In this document: positions 46,011-57,127 of the stretch, in pieces
Numbering within the stretch: position 1 is the first letter of the stretch
Layout: every line of letters begins with the position of its first letter
From: Rehmannia glutinosa
Lineage: Eukaryota > Streptophyta > Magnoliopsida > Lamiales > Orobanchaceae
Length of the DNA: 64,000 nt
NCBI GenBank assembly: GCA_016081115.2
Contig: CM071926.1
Span: forward strand, 17,210,711-17,274,710
Direction of reading: 5' to 3'
The notes under the pieces: model-generated
What the model saw: only the letters and a program-made list of their open reading frames with translations
Databases searched by the model: none
Told to the model about the DNA's origin: nothing
Program-made: the position numbers and the translations under genes

Positions 46011-48095
46011 GGATAATTTGACATAGTCTGGTTGAAGACTGTAAACTTAGCACTTCTTGGGAGGCAACCCAAGCCCCTTTTATTGCTTTCTTAGTTTTAA
46101 TATAATTTAGTAGTTGTTTTTATTTTTTTTGAATTTTTTGCATTTTTAGGAGTAGTAAGTTGCATCACATCCCACCCCTCTTATTTGTGCAAATCCCACA
46201 TATCCCACTCCATCTTCAAAAAGGAGCATTATAACACCACACACACCATATCCATCTCCTCCACTCATTATTTGGTAAGTTTGCAACTTCCAAACCCCAC
46301 CCCATGGTTTTCCCCATCTTGTGATTTTTGGTGTGATTGGATTGTAGTAGTGCTAGGATAATTGTTGTTGATTTGTGGATTGTGGATTGGTTGATCATGT
46401 TAGACTTAGGCATGGTATTGAATTTTGGGATTGAATTGAGTTATCCATTGCATTCACTATCTTTGCCCAAATTCATGCATATGAGTTGTTTAATAAAATG
46501 CCCCAATGACAATTTCATATTGTTTAGTGTTATCTTGCATATCTATGCTTATCTTTTTGACATGACACTATATTTTCTACTTGGGTGCATTATGTATGTG
46601 CTTTGATTTTCTATTTCTCACCCATAACCGAATTCCTTGGTTCCACGAGTTTTGTTTTCTTGTCTACCTTGATAGGTTGCAAATATGCGAAACCAAAGAG
46701 GGACCGGGCTAAGGCGAATGGGAAGAACAAGACCACACCTCGGAGGCATATAACACCCACGAACTTGTGCACCAGGATGCATTGTGAGCTTATACGAGAC
46801 ACCTCATACACATAGTAGTACCACATGACTTAAGGAGCCTTCGCTCCTCGGCTACCAGGAAAGTCCTTTTTCCCACCTCTCCATTGGGGACAATGTCGTT
46901 TTAAGTTTGGGGAAGTGCAGTCTGTTTTTATTCTTCGAGTCGAGTCTTGAGTAAAAAAAAACCGAAAATAGAGTCTTGAGTCGAGTCGGGTCGTCGGTAA
47001 AACTGTGAAACTGCATGACTAAGTGAAATTGTTGAATATGAGTTGAACGGTCAAGAGAGCATGTGTTGAACTGTGATTTAATCTTCTTTCCGTTAATTCC
47101 ATCTATGTGCTTAACTTTGTTGATTTATTTGGGGATGATTTATGCGGTTGAGAGTTTCTTTTATGATCCCACCGGATTCTAGAACTTGTCTGATCACTAG
47201 TCGAGGTGAAATCCTAGGTGAAGTAACATTAAGGAAGTGATTTAGGCCATCTTTGAACAAGCCAGAGCCTAAAATGCCTACTTTGTATTATATTTTCCCT
47301 AGTGTCCCCCTTTAAGCCTTATAAACCCGTTTCTTTGGCAACCCAATCTAATTAATCAATACACCAAAGCCTAAAAAATGTGAATATATGTAAAAAATTA
47401 ATATCACTCATACACACAAAATATAGAAAAATGTTGAAGGTTGAGGAGGGTATAATGAGAAGGGTATGTATTTAATTGAATGAAGTTGCCCGAGAAAAAA
47501 AAATATGAAACACCATGTACGCAAAAAAATAAGTTTGGGGGTTCCAGAAAAAAAAATGATGAGAAAAATCTGCGAGATTTAAGGTTCATAAACATTGGGA
47601 ATGTCAAAAAAGTGAAGGGTAGTTGCCTATTGATGATTTGAAGTGATAATTGTGTGTTTGGGTGATTTGAGCCACTTAATCCCATATTTTCCTACCTTAT
47701 CCTAAGCCCACATTACAAGCTTTAAAAGTCCTATTGATCCTTGTGTTACATTAGCCTACATTAGTGGAGATTAGTGTAAAAGACAAGCCTATGGAGCCCG
47801 GTAAGCATCTCACCTCTATATTCAAAAAAGTGGATCATTTTGAAAACACTTGATTGCGTGAATCTATCTGGATAATGAAAACGGGGTTGGCATGAACATT
47901 CCACCTTCATAATCATATTGTGAAAATACGTGCTTGATTGATGGTGAAACGAAATTTGACGAATGAGTTTGGTTGTGAAGTTTTGCATTTAGTCTGTTTG
48001 AGTCTGTTGTCTTTGTTTTTGCTTCCTTCATGTCTGTTGATTTTTAGAGTCTGTAATTGCTTGAGGACAAGCAAACGTCTAAGTTTGGGGGTATT
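46011..48095 (+). other. 3' internal non-coding region of element B
   Basis: Begins with a hairpin around ttcttgggaggcaacccaagc (46051-46072) and ends in the purine tract. It shares ordered blocks with 22130-23948 of element A. No supported ORF. Confidence 0.7.
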
Positions 48096-49709
48096 TGTTA
48101 AGTTGGTTTTATACCAACGTATTGAGTATTTTAGACTAGGAGTTTGCGTTGTTTTTGGGTAATTTTAGCGTCGTTTGAGTCAAGTTTATGTCATTTGATG
48201 TCGTTCGAGAATCAAGACTGGACTTGGAAGCCGAAATTGAGCAAAAACGGTGAAAAACGTGTTTAGACGGTGATTATCGCATTTTAGAAGTTGAAAAATG
48301 GGAAAGTTTGGGTCACATCTGAGCGCCATGATGCCAAAACCCCCAGCCAAGGGAGTCGAAAACGGAGAGCAATATTTTAGTGGGCGCGCAAATTAAGGGC
48401 TGCGCACCCACGACGTGCAACAGTGGTATTCAAAGCATGCAAAGCATCGAGGGGAAAATGGGCGCATGGCGCCAAATCAAGGGCTGCAACGCCCGACATA
48501 CATACATCAGCAGGGGAACTCGGCTGCTTGGCGCGCAGCGAGGGGCATAGCGCAACCGATGCAGCAGGAACGACGTTCAGCAGCGCGACTCAAAGAGAAA
48601 AGAGAGGGCGATAAGGTGCTACGCGCCACTCCCTGACTGCGGCGTCGACCCGTCTGGCGGCGGCAACATCGACTTCGAGCGCGCGCTTGATCTTGCGCGA
48701 CGATGTGCTTGCCCACAGCGTGGGCGGTGAAACAGGATCAAGCTTGGCTTTTATTTGTTTGGGCCGTTTTTGACGGATTTTTGAGGGTTTCAAGCCTATA
48801 AATATGATAAACAACGTACAAACGAGGGGTCGGACATTATTTTGAGCACAACGCAAGGCAAGAGACACAGAGCTAGGGTTCGGGACGGCAATTGGAGGTA
48901 CTTCTCGTCTGGACACAGAGAGAATTCCTTCTCTTTTCTTCACAATTCTTTCTTTGCTTTTCTTTGTCGATTTTTGAGATGTATAATTATTTCTCCATGA
49001 ATTTTTGTACATTCAATATGAGCTAAACCCATCTTTCTAGGGGATTGATGTAACTTACGTTTGAACCTATGTTTTGATTTCCAGTTTATGAAATTTGCAA
49101 GTTTATTAATCTATTTGTGCTATTTGATTTGATTGCATCTTTGATCAATAATTTAGATTGTTTGGCGTGTTTGATTCGACGCTCGAGAGAGGTAATTGAA
49201 TGCCTGGCCATAGAATATCACAACCTAGGGTTTCATAGAATCGAGAGGTTTATGAATCTTTTGAAGCCTGTGATAGAATATTCATTGAGCGTATTAGGGT
49301 TTAATTTATGATTTTTATAGAGATATCGAAATCAGAAATTGGAACCTAGAATCACTTGGCACTCGAGAGAGGAAGTGATAAACGGTAGGAATATTGGCTT
49401 ATAGATTGATAATTTGTGATTAATAAACTGGATTGAAAACATAGGGGATAACTTGGTGAAATCAACTCTCTAGAATTCATCTTCTAAGTGTTTGATTAAT
49501 TGTCTGAACTAATTTGTTTGCTTATTTTTAGTTTCATTTTTAGTTTAATAAAAACTCATCTCTTTTCGATTTCTAGATAGAATTAAGCTATTTTAATTAT
49601 AGTACTTAGTATAAAATTCGATAACAATCCCTGTGGAGATGATAACCCTACTTTCAAAACCTATACTAAAACTTGACACCGTACGCTTGCGGTAAGAATT
49701 TCGCGATCA
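48096..49709 (+). repeat. 3' LTR of element B
   Basis: Matches the 5' LTR closely before and after 48315-48735, where the G+C-rich block is much changed. TATA box at 48797-48804. Confidence 0.88.
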
Positions 49710-50298
49710 GTGGCATATTTTCTCTTTAGGTGTGGCATCGTGCAGTAAGATTGAGGAATCTAGATGCATTAAAAATCTCTGGGCTTAATAGCAAAATATG
49801 CCCTATAACTTAGGCCGTTTTGCATTTTTGCCCTTTAACTATTAAAGTTGCAATTTATGCCCTGGACAATATTGCCCTTGTAGCCAAATATCAGTTTTGG
49901 TCCATTATCTTTCCAAAGGTAGCAATTATAGCGTATAACTTTCGAGAATTAGCAATTTCAATCCTTTCATACCATAGCTATTTTCAATAAACTCAAATTT
50001 CATAGATTATGAAGATTTACATTTTCTGAAACCTATTCGTTCGTGGCATTGTTACACCTACTTAGATCAAGTCTCTATTCAGAGGTTTTAATTGGATCGT
50101 GTCAGGTTTCCAGCCTATAAACTTGATAGGACATACTTCTATAAATACTTCATAATTCTAAATAAATTCGATTTCAGACTAAGGTTTTGATAAAACAGAT
50201 ATAGTCCATCACGACCATATCAGACCCAACATGCTTCCGTAAAATTAATAAATCCCTTAAAATTCATACCTTCTTTGACCGAAATAGCACCGGGTTAA

Positions 50299-50466
50299 AT
50301 GGCTCGCAACACCACCAGTCGGAAAATTAATGCCCCGGATCTTTTGACAAACAACTCCTCACTGTTCAACCTCACCCTCAGGGAAGATGATCTGCAAGTT
50401 ATCCGACTCCTTCAGCGACTGTTCAGCACAACCTTGGTTCGTTTCCTACTCCAGGCGTATAAGTAA
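50299..50466 (+). CDS. 55-codon ORF, copy 2
   Basis: Intact counterpart of 12251-12418, same length and frame. See that entry for composition. The differences are one silent and two conservative changes. No function can be assigned. Confidence 0.35.
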   Translation: MARNTTSRKINAPDLLTNNSSLFNLTLREDDLQVIRLLQRLFSTTLVRFLLQAYK

Positions 50467-50526
50467 TTCTTAAACGGGATGAATTAATGGAACATTATGA
50501 AGACATGTTGAAGCAAAAAGCCCCTT

Positions 50527-50555
50527 TTTATTAAGAAGTTATTGAAATATTTATT
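50527..50555 (-). terminator. poly(A) signals of the viral unit, copy 2
   Basis: AATAAA on the minus strand at 50527-50532 and 50550-50555, as in copy 1. Confidence 0.5.
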
Positions 50556-50735
50556 ACATTAGTAATCTCCTTTTGGGAGGAGAATACTGGTTTAGCCTCT
50601 CATAGATGAGGCTTTCACTCGTAAATACATAAAACTTAAAACTAAAACACTCAAAATATTACAAATTTTTCACTCAGATTTTATTATAAGAAAACTAAGG
50701 AAAATGTTCGATGTCCCCATCTTCCTTCAAAATCG

Positions 50736-50814
50736 CATTTTATAGAGGTAAGTCCAGGACTTCAAAGACGGACTTCAAATCTTTGCGATATATATGACAT
50801 CACCGCTTATGTCA
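50736..50814 (-). promoter_or_regulatory. 35S-type promoter of the viral unit, copy 2, mutated as-1
   Basis: TATA box CTATAAAATG at 50736-50745 is kept. The paired boxes at 50795-50814 read TGACATAAGCGGTGATGTCA. Each TGACG core has lost its CpG by a transition, as expected of methyl-cytosine deamination. Confidence 0.7.
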
Positions 50815-50849
50815 TATCCCACATTATTGCCTCGCCTTGGTGGTTTTCT

Positions 50850-52270
50850 TTTTTTCTTCCTCGTGACTCGGCCCATGTGATGTTTGTCGGGGAATCTTTT
50901 AAAAATTTGGTTTACGTGGTCCCCGAGGATAACGCGTCTTGTGAGTTGGCCCTTATCCTTTCAGTGCATGATCTTGTCGGTCGGGTTTGGGTGGAATCTT
51001 TCCCAAACTCGGGTTCCTTCTATTCGGGGCATGCTTGGATCCGGTCGATCCAACGGCCAACATGCGCCATGTTCTGAGAATTTCCGGTAAGTTTCTTTGC
51101 TTCTTTGGAATCTTGTTCTCCAGAGAATTCTTCTCTTTGTCTCGAAAAGCTCCTCGCAAACCCCGTTGTTGATCCAGTCATTGAATTGATAAGAAAGATC
51201 CGTTTCTTGAATTGGAAAAACTTAAACGGATATTTGACTTTATCCATTTCGTTAGACAAACTCAAAGACCCCATGCTGCAAATCGTGTAGAAGCTTCATC
51301 TTGAAATTGCTCCTACTAACACTCGGTACTTCTTAGGTGAAGGTGAAGCTTAATGTATTTTAAAACATTTCCATCCGGTCTTCTTAGCTTGATGAAATGA
51401 AATGCTTCATTAAAGCCTTTCTTCATTTGGTTCAGAGCGCACCGATAAAATACAGTTCCAAAATATCTCCTACGGCCAAGTGTGGATTATTGTCCCAAGT
51501 CTCGTAAACCGCTTCCCCAATCCATTTCGGTAATTTTGAAATTTCGGGAATCTGGTGACACGGTATAAATTGAAGCTAAAGCTCCAAAAGTATACCATTC
51601 ATGTACTTCATTTGGATGACTTCTGGTTTCATCCAAACTCGGGATACTTGCCACGAGATATCAACCACTTTGTTTTTAAGGTTAATACCTTGTCTTGTAA
51701 CTAGTTTCTCCCATTGCCGCCGATATACCCGCATAGGAGAAATCTTAATCTCGTCGTTTGAACCTTAGATTTGCACTGTGGCCTAAGATTCAACTCTCCC
51801 TCTTTTACCCCGTCAGGTCTTTGGGTTGACTTGAAGACTCGGGTTGTGATACCGGAGCTTCAACATTAAATTCTGATTTGTACACCTTCGGGGGATGCAT
51901 CATCCGCAACACTTGTGATTATGGTACTTGAATCCATAACCTCCGGGTTAGAGCCCGTACTCTCTCGGCCCCTTTTTGCACCGTAGGAGATGCGGCTGGA
52001 AGAGAGGCCCTTGCGGCGCTAAGAACAATTGTCCTTGAGCGAATCGGCATGCTCGTATTTGACTAGAGCAGTTCAGTCACTTGAAGTCGTCGAAACTACG
52101 CATTGAGCCATAACGTCCCAAAATCTCGTTCTAGACTCTCCGGGTTTTCCCGAGATGTCTTACTCGTTTAAGGACCTCGTCGGCAATGCGTCCTTCCATC
52201 TCGTGTCAAGAAATGCAAGAATATTTTCATGAGATTTTATAATGACAATATCATAATCATAATATTGACA
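50850..52270 (-). pseudogene. 3' ORF region of the viral unit, copy 2 (broken)
   Basis: Collinear with 12800-14200. Small indels again break the frames, but many are at different places from copy 1, so the two lesion sets are partly independent. Confidence 0.4.
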
Positions 52271-52279
52271 TTTGACTTG

Positions 52280-54000
52280 CCATCTAAATAATCGAGCCTT
52301 TTCCGGTTTTGATTCAATTTTGTTTTTTAGAAAAGCCTTGACAATTGAATTATCAATTTTTAAAGTAAACTTTTAGCCTTGATAAAAATAGAGGCCATTT
52401 TTTAAAAGCCTTTCGATCGCAAAGAATTTTTCGTTGATATGCCATCTGTTTGCTTCACTAGGTGTGAATAAACCGCAATATCGCATGGTACTTCCTCATT
52501 TGGTGTGACCTTAGTAAGAACCGCTGCCCACCAATCATCACTGACATCTGTGTAAAGAACCAATTCGTCCTCGTCTTGGGGAATCACAAGTTTCGGAAGC
52601 TTTTTACAAACTTCTTTAAGTTGCTTAAGCCGCGATTGGATAAGAAACAAAATTCATTTTCGTTCCGTTAGAGAAATTTTTTACACCAAACATATGATTG
52701 TTTATGAAAATTTTCAGAAAATATACTATTCTCTCACTTTCACTTTTTCTTATTTTTTCTATCACCAATCACATCTACACATTTTTTCACAAAAAACTAA
52801 TCATTATTACACATTCTCCCACAAATTTCACTATTCATTCACTCACACATTTCTAACTACCAATCATTATTTTACTATTCTTAAATTAAATCAACTTTCA
52901 TCATTACTTTTCCATCTCACATCCAATCACAATCTCAAAATTCATCTTTTTTCTTCTAAAATATTTTTTACCACTATTCTCTAGCAAAATGAAAATTTTC
53001 AAAATGAAAGTATATCCAATCGCGCCCTTAATTCCTACTTGATGTTCTTCTTCCCATTTGAATATTGCATCTTTTTTAAGCAATGGGCTAAACACCTTCT
53101 TGTAATATGCCAGATTATTAATGAACATCCCAGCCAAATTAACAACTCCAAGAAAACTGGAAGTCGCTTCTTCTTGTCTTTGGTGTATCCGGAAATCCAC
53201 TGTATCTTTTCCACAATATGATTCTGTAGAATAATTCTAGATTCATCGATTTCAATTCCGAGGAATTCAATCTGTCTTGTTGCGATCACCGCCTTCTTCT
53301 CTGAAAGCACTAATCCTTCTTTGTGACAAACATCTGAAAATATCTCCAAATGTTTGAGATGCTCCTTCATGTTCTTTGATGCGATAAATATGTCATCAAT
53401 ATATACGAACATGAAACTAAAATAATCTTTGAAGAGATTATCCATTTTTCTTTGATATATTTGGGGTGCGTTAGCAAATCCCATAGGCATCACGTTCCAA
53501 ATATAGTGTCCCTGTGGTGTAGAAAGTTGTAAACTTCTTACTTTTTCTTCCTCTATCTTAATCTGGTAGAATCCGGACTTGCAATCGAACTTTGAGAATA
53601 TCTTGGCACCTTTGATGCGATTAACCGGATGTTCTCTACTTGGGATATAGTATCCATCGAATTCCAAAATGTTATTAATCCCTTGTAATTAATAACAAAT
53701 CTTGGCTTTCCTCTTTTGATTTCTCCATGGTTTCGACTAAGAATCCTGGATAGCTTGTATGGAGAAACTCTGGTGAAATCAACTTAAGGTCAAGATGTTC
53801 CTTAAGTATTTTTCTGCATATCCTCCCGATCCTCCCGGTTCATAAGGATTGGTTTGAATCTCACGAACTCGTACTCCTTTCCGGGTTTAACCTTTAAGGA
53901 TGCTTTGAGCTCATTCTTGTCCCACCATGCCAAAGGATCTTCATTATAATTCCTTTGGATTTTCTTCTTGATATCCTCGAGTGATATTTGTTCTTCAATG
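52280..54000 (-). pseudogene. reverse transcriptase and RNase H of the viral unit, copy 2
   Basis: The longest RT frame is 53035-53667, with YIDD at about 53391-53406 and the FLGIEID block after it. The upstream RT part is in 53802-54000 with a frame change near 53700. RNase H is at 52402-52650 (YTDVSDDWWAAV motif). A MITE at 52629-53027 separates RT from RNase H. The family signature is the same as in copy 1: Caulimoviridae, no integrase. Confidence 0.85.
52629..53027. mobile_element. MITE inserted in the viral polymerase of copy 2
   Basis: 399 bp, ends GCCGCGATTGGATA and TATCCAATCGCGCCC, inverted. The target TTAA is on both sides (52625-52628 and 53028-53031). Copy 1 has the empty site gttgcttaattc near 14566. 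The interior is AT-rich and non-coding. The short target duplication suggests a PIF/Harbinger (Tourist-like) type. Confidence 0.85.
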
Positions 54001-54640
54001 GTTACGTCACTCTGTGGATTCTCCATTAGGCTCACCATCAATTCAGCAATAACCTCTGGAGTAACTCGTTCTTCTCCTTGCACTCTGAATGAATACAAGT
54101 TATTATCCCAAAGCTTCTTATCCTTTCGAGAACCGAATTGTCTATAGGATAATAAAGCTTCACCAAAATTCCTTCGATTCGCCATTTTTGGATTTCGGAG
54201 TTTGGCTTCATCACCACGCTTGCTGTGAAAATTAATAGGCATTTTTCTGTAAAATGCTTCCCGCAGTCTCTGGACAATGATCTTATGATTACATAAGGTT
54301 GTGAAAATAAGTCTTCTTGTCTCGTTCTCCTGTGTAAATCGCTTGAATGTTTGTAGGAAGTTGTTTCCTAGCAAAACATCTGCACCTGTATCATGGAAAT
54401 AGATTGGTGGCGTTTTTACTTTGTACCATGGGGTACCGCCTGCGCCTCCGATCATGATTTCTGCTTGTTTAATTCCTTTATTAAGGATAAAAATCCTCTT
54501 AGAGAAATCTCTTCGCAATGGTGGTAAATCTTCTCCAATTTCTTTAGGAAAAACATCGGCTTTGCAAAGTACATATTCCAAAGACTTGAATCAATATAGG
54601 CGGCGAAATACTCGGCCTTATATTCAGTATATAACATTCC
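54001..54640 (-). pseudogene. aspartic protease region of the viral unit, copy 2
   Basis: Within a 259-codon frame (53802-54581). The active-site motif DTGAD with following VLLGNNF lies at about 54365-54395. A Gly-rich flap-like segment (IMIGGAGG) precedes it. The frame continues toward RT, as expected for a protease-RT-RNase H polyprotein. Confidence 0.75.
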
Positions 54641-55038
54641 GATAGAAATGTATTGGGATATCCAGATTTAACATCAACCCATATGGATGTATTGGGTCGA
54701 GGTGCGATCTTCCATAAGGCGTCTGATAAACATTCGGCCTTCCAGTAGGTTGTTTGGTTCCCGCAGTGGGTTTCGACCTCCGTGTCACGAAAGTGGATCA
54801 CTCCCGGTCGTGAAATCCCGGCGTGTGGCATCCTCTCCCGAGCTCCATGATTTGAACCCATACTTTCTTCGACGTTAGGATTAAGCGGTGGCGGTGGTGG
54901 TGGAATTGCTCTACCTTGTGGGTCATAAGTAACCAAAGCCGATCCATCACCTGCGTTCATCTTTAAATCTACAATACCCAATCCCGCAAAGGATTCGCGG
55001 TCGTGTAGATCTTTAAGATTCATCTTTTCCATATCCAT
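54544..55038 (-). pseudogene. capsid N-terminal ORF truncated by the internal deletion
   Basis: Starts MDMEKMNLKDLHD, has a poly-Pro run (PPPPPP after GRAIP), then continues to VDVKSGYP. After about 54655 the reading jumps into protease-region sequence because of the 2.3-kb deletion. The capsid core and knuckle are gone. Confidence 0.6.
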
Positions 55039-55095
55039 CTTTTTAATTTTTGATGGATTTTCCTTTGATTAGAGCAATGAGCTTCTCCTCATCTG

Positions 55096-55683
55096 TCATC
55101 TTTCGTATAACCGGTTGGTTTCCTTTTTGGTGTAAATATGGTAATCTTTTCCAAAATCTATACGCTTCTTTTCTCCAGGAAGAACTTGGTACATCCTCCA
55201 GTTCTTGACTCGTTTGAATATCATGAAGGAGTTCAAGAGTTTCTTACGATATTTCACCATCGTCTCCATCCGGTTCTTGATCGATGAACTTGTCTTTGGT
55301 AGATGAATATGGCGGTTGCCATAATTACTCCGCACCGTCTTACGGACTTCTCTAAGATCTTCGGAGAACTTAGATTTGTCTGGAAGTATCTCGTCCCACT
55401 CAGGTACTCCATCAGGAATCATTGTTCTGATGGGAAATTTCATGAACCGTTTCTTGAAGGTTTATCAAGTGAACATATAGTGTCGGTTAAGCATCCGAAT
55501 CGCCATAATATTCTCTTTCGCATTTTGCATTGCCTTAAGGTTTTCGTCGGCTCCTGCTTGTTCTTTTTCTTCATGTTGGTATTCCCAATATGAAACCTGG
55601 TCAAGGTGTTCTTGTGCATACATCGTCAATATTTGATGATATGTCCTGTAAGGGGTACATCTCGGACATCGGTCCGGATCCAT
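55096..55683 (-). pseudogene. first ORF after the primer site, copy 2
   Basis: Two frames, 55465-55683 (MDPDRCPRCTPYR, then a charged helix) and 55096-55443 (GVPEWDEILPDKSKFSEDLR and a Lys/Arg-rich end), read as one protein with a frame change near 55455. No family recognised. Position fits the first viral ORF. Confidence 0.45.
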
Positions 55684-55762
55684 ATTCTCGGAGAAATTCT
55701 CCTCACCAATTGTTAATTACATAAATCTAATAAATATTACCAAAAGTTCTTAATAAACCTGG

Positions 55763-55774
55763 GCTCTGATACCA
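55763..55774 (-). other. tRNA-Met primer binding site of the viral unit, copy 2
   Basis: TGGTATCAGAGC on the minus strand, same position relative to the unit end as in copy 1. Confidence 0.85.
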
Positions 55775-56075
55775 TTTTACGCAAGACACTTAGTCAAATC
55801 AGTCATATGTATGAATAAGGGTATAATTTGTATTATGAAAATATGCAATTATTCCGCTAGACCAATTTTGCATCAACTCAAGACTTATAGGACACCAATT
55901 GCTTCGGTATAAAACTTGTAGGACCAATTTTGCAGAACGTTATAAACTTACAGGGCATATTTTGCAAAACTTAATAAACATACAGGGCATATTTTGCAAA
56001 CCCAATAATAAAAGTCCGAAAATACAATTTACCACAAGTTACAGAATATTTTCTGCAATTAAGCCAAAATCTCTG

Positions 56076-56200
56076 TGTTATTTCTATCCCCGATGTGTGC
56101 GTTTTATGATTGAGTGTTATTTCTATATCCGATGTGTGCGATTTATAATTGAGTGTTATTTCTATATTCGATGTGTATGCTTTAATTGGGTATTATAATA
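56076..56200. repeat. tandem repeat, about 43-bp unit, three copies
   Basis: Units of gtgttatttctat(c/a)(c/t)(c/t)cgatgtgtg(c/t)g.ttta..attga begin at about 56075, 56113 and 56153. They lie directly at the right flank of the second viral unit. Confidence 0.75.
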
Positions 56201-56416
56201 CTGATTAACTTAACTGAACATACAGTAAAATGTTCCAACACTTAAATAAGGAATGTTATAACATCGCTTTGAATGAAAATTAATAAAATTATGGCGTCAG
56301 ATTCTATCAGTTTGTTTAAAACATGAACTGCTGGTATTACCCCAGAAATATGGACTTCAAATATATGAATTTATTTAGAGGTATAGAATTACGAGATGAG
56401 ATTTTATGTATCTTTA

Positions 56417-56632
56417 GGTTGCATGGATGAGAGGGTTTGGATTTAGAGAGAGTATTTAGGAAAGGATTTCAAATTACTCCAAATACGAAGGATTTGAAAT
56501 TCACCAAAATAAATCCAAGAATAGCTTCAAGGATTTGAAACTCATTATAAAATGACCCATCCAAATAATCTCAATGGATTTGTTATTATGGACTTGAAAT
56601 TCATAGTTCAAATCCTTCCAATTTCCATCCAG
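56417..56632. mobile_element. possible MITE
   Basis: Ends ttgcatggatgagagggtttggatt and ...aatccttccaatttccatccagat are loosely inverted, and the interior repeats aaggatttgaaa in both directions. No clear target duplication. Confidence 0.35.
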
Positions 56633-56869
56633 ATAGATCATTGTAGTTTTTCTTGTAGACGTTATGGTTAAATATCAATGTGAGTCATGTTAACTAAAAC
56701 TTTTTTAAAAGTGAAAAACTACATATATCCCAAAAAAAAAATGAGAACATTCATCTAGGGACGAATCAAGTAATTTTGCCAACATTTTATAGCACCCAGA
56801 TTGGTTATGTTATAGTAGATCAGAATTAATGGAAGGCACAAAGTCATAAATACTTCAAATCTGCATTTT

Positions 56870-57110
56870 AAAAAAGGATGAACCCCATCTCTGAGGGCCC
56901 CTATTGCTCCACCCTTAGAGCTTTGTAGAGCAGGTGTATCACATGATGTGCTTCAACAAGTCAGGGTCCTGAGTTGTTTTAAGCTAAGTCACCATATAAG
57001 AAATCTTCCTTCACACTGTTACCGATGGGACTCAAACCTCTACGCTGTGGGTGAGTGAAGCGGACAACACGTCACTCAAATTATTTACCAGTTGAGCTAT
57101 GCCTCGGGGG
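56870..57110 (-). mobile_element. tRNA-derived SINE
   Basis: On the minus strand it begins cccccgaggcatagctcaactggtaa. An A box (TAGCTCAACTGGTAA, about 57086-57100) and a B box (GGTTTGAGTCCC, about 57027-57040) form a pol III promoter. It ends in a T run. It is flanked by a 16-17 bp duplication, cttcaaatctgc(t)attt (56853-56868 and 57111-57127), typical of LINE-driven insertion. Confidence 0.85.
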
Positions 57111-57127
57111 CTTCAAATCTGCTATTT

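Larger units (their letters stand above)
42252..49709 (+). mobile_element. Ty3/gypsy-type LTR retrotransposon B, non-autonomous
   Basis: 5' LTR 42252-43855 (1604 bp), 3' LTR 48096-49709 (1614 bp), both TGTTAAGTTGG...GCGATCA. The target duplication GTGGC is exact (42247-42251 and 49710-49714). The primer site TGGTGCCATTGCCGGGG is at 43862-43878. The purine tract aagtttgggggtat is at 48080-48094. The interior encodes gag and an aspartic protease but no RT, RNase H or integrase. The LTRs are nearly identical except for their G+C-rich blocks. Confidence 0.92.
49782..56065. mobile_element. MULE-like unit carrying an endogenous caulimovirid, copy 2 (6.3 kb)
   Basis: Same ends as copy 1 (GGCTTAATAGCAAAATATGC ... 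CTGCAATTAAGCC), with an exact 10-bp target duplication AAAATCTCTG (49772-49781 and 56066-56075). It is collinear with copy 1 except for a 2.3-kb deletion (copy 1 positions about 16185-18523, junction near 54650) and a 399-bp MITE at 52629. The viral genes are on the minus strand. Because its flanks are unrelated to those of copy 1, the two arose by separate insertion rather than segmental duplication. Confidence 0.87.

Noticed and set aside
49782..56065. A replication-competent endogenous virus
   Set aside because: Capsid and movement regions are deleted, a MITE splits the polymerase, and frames are broken throughout; copy 1 is also frameshifted in every gene.
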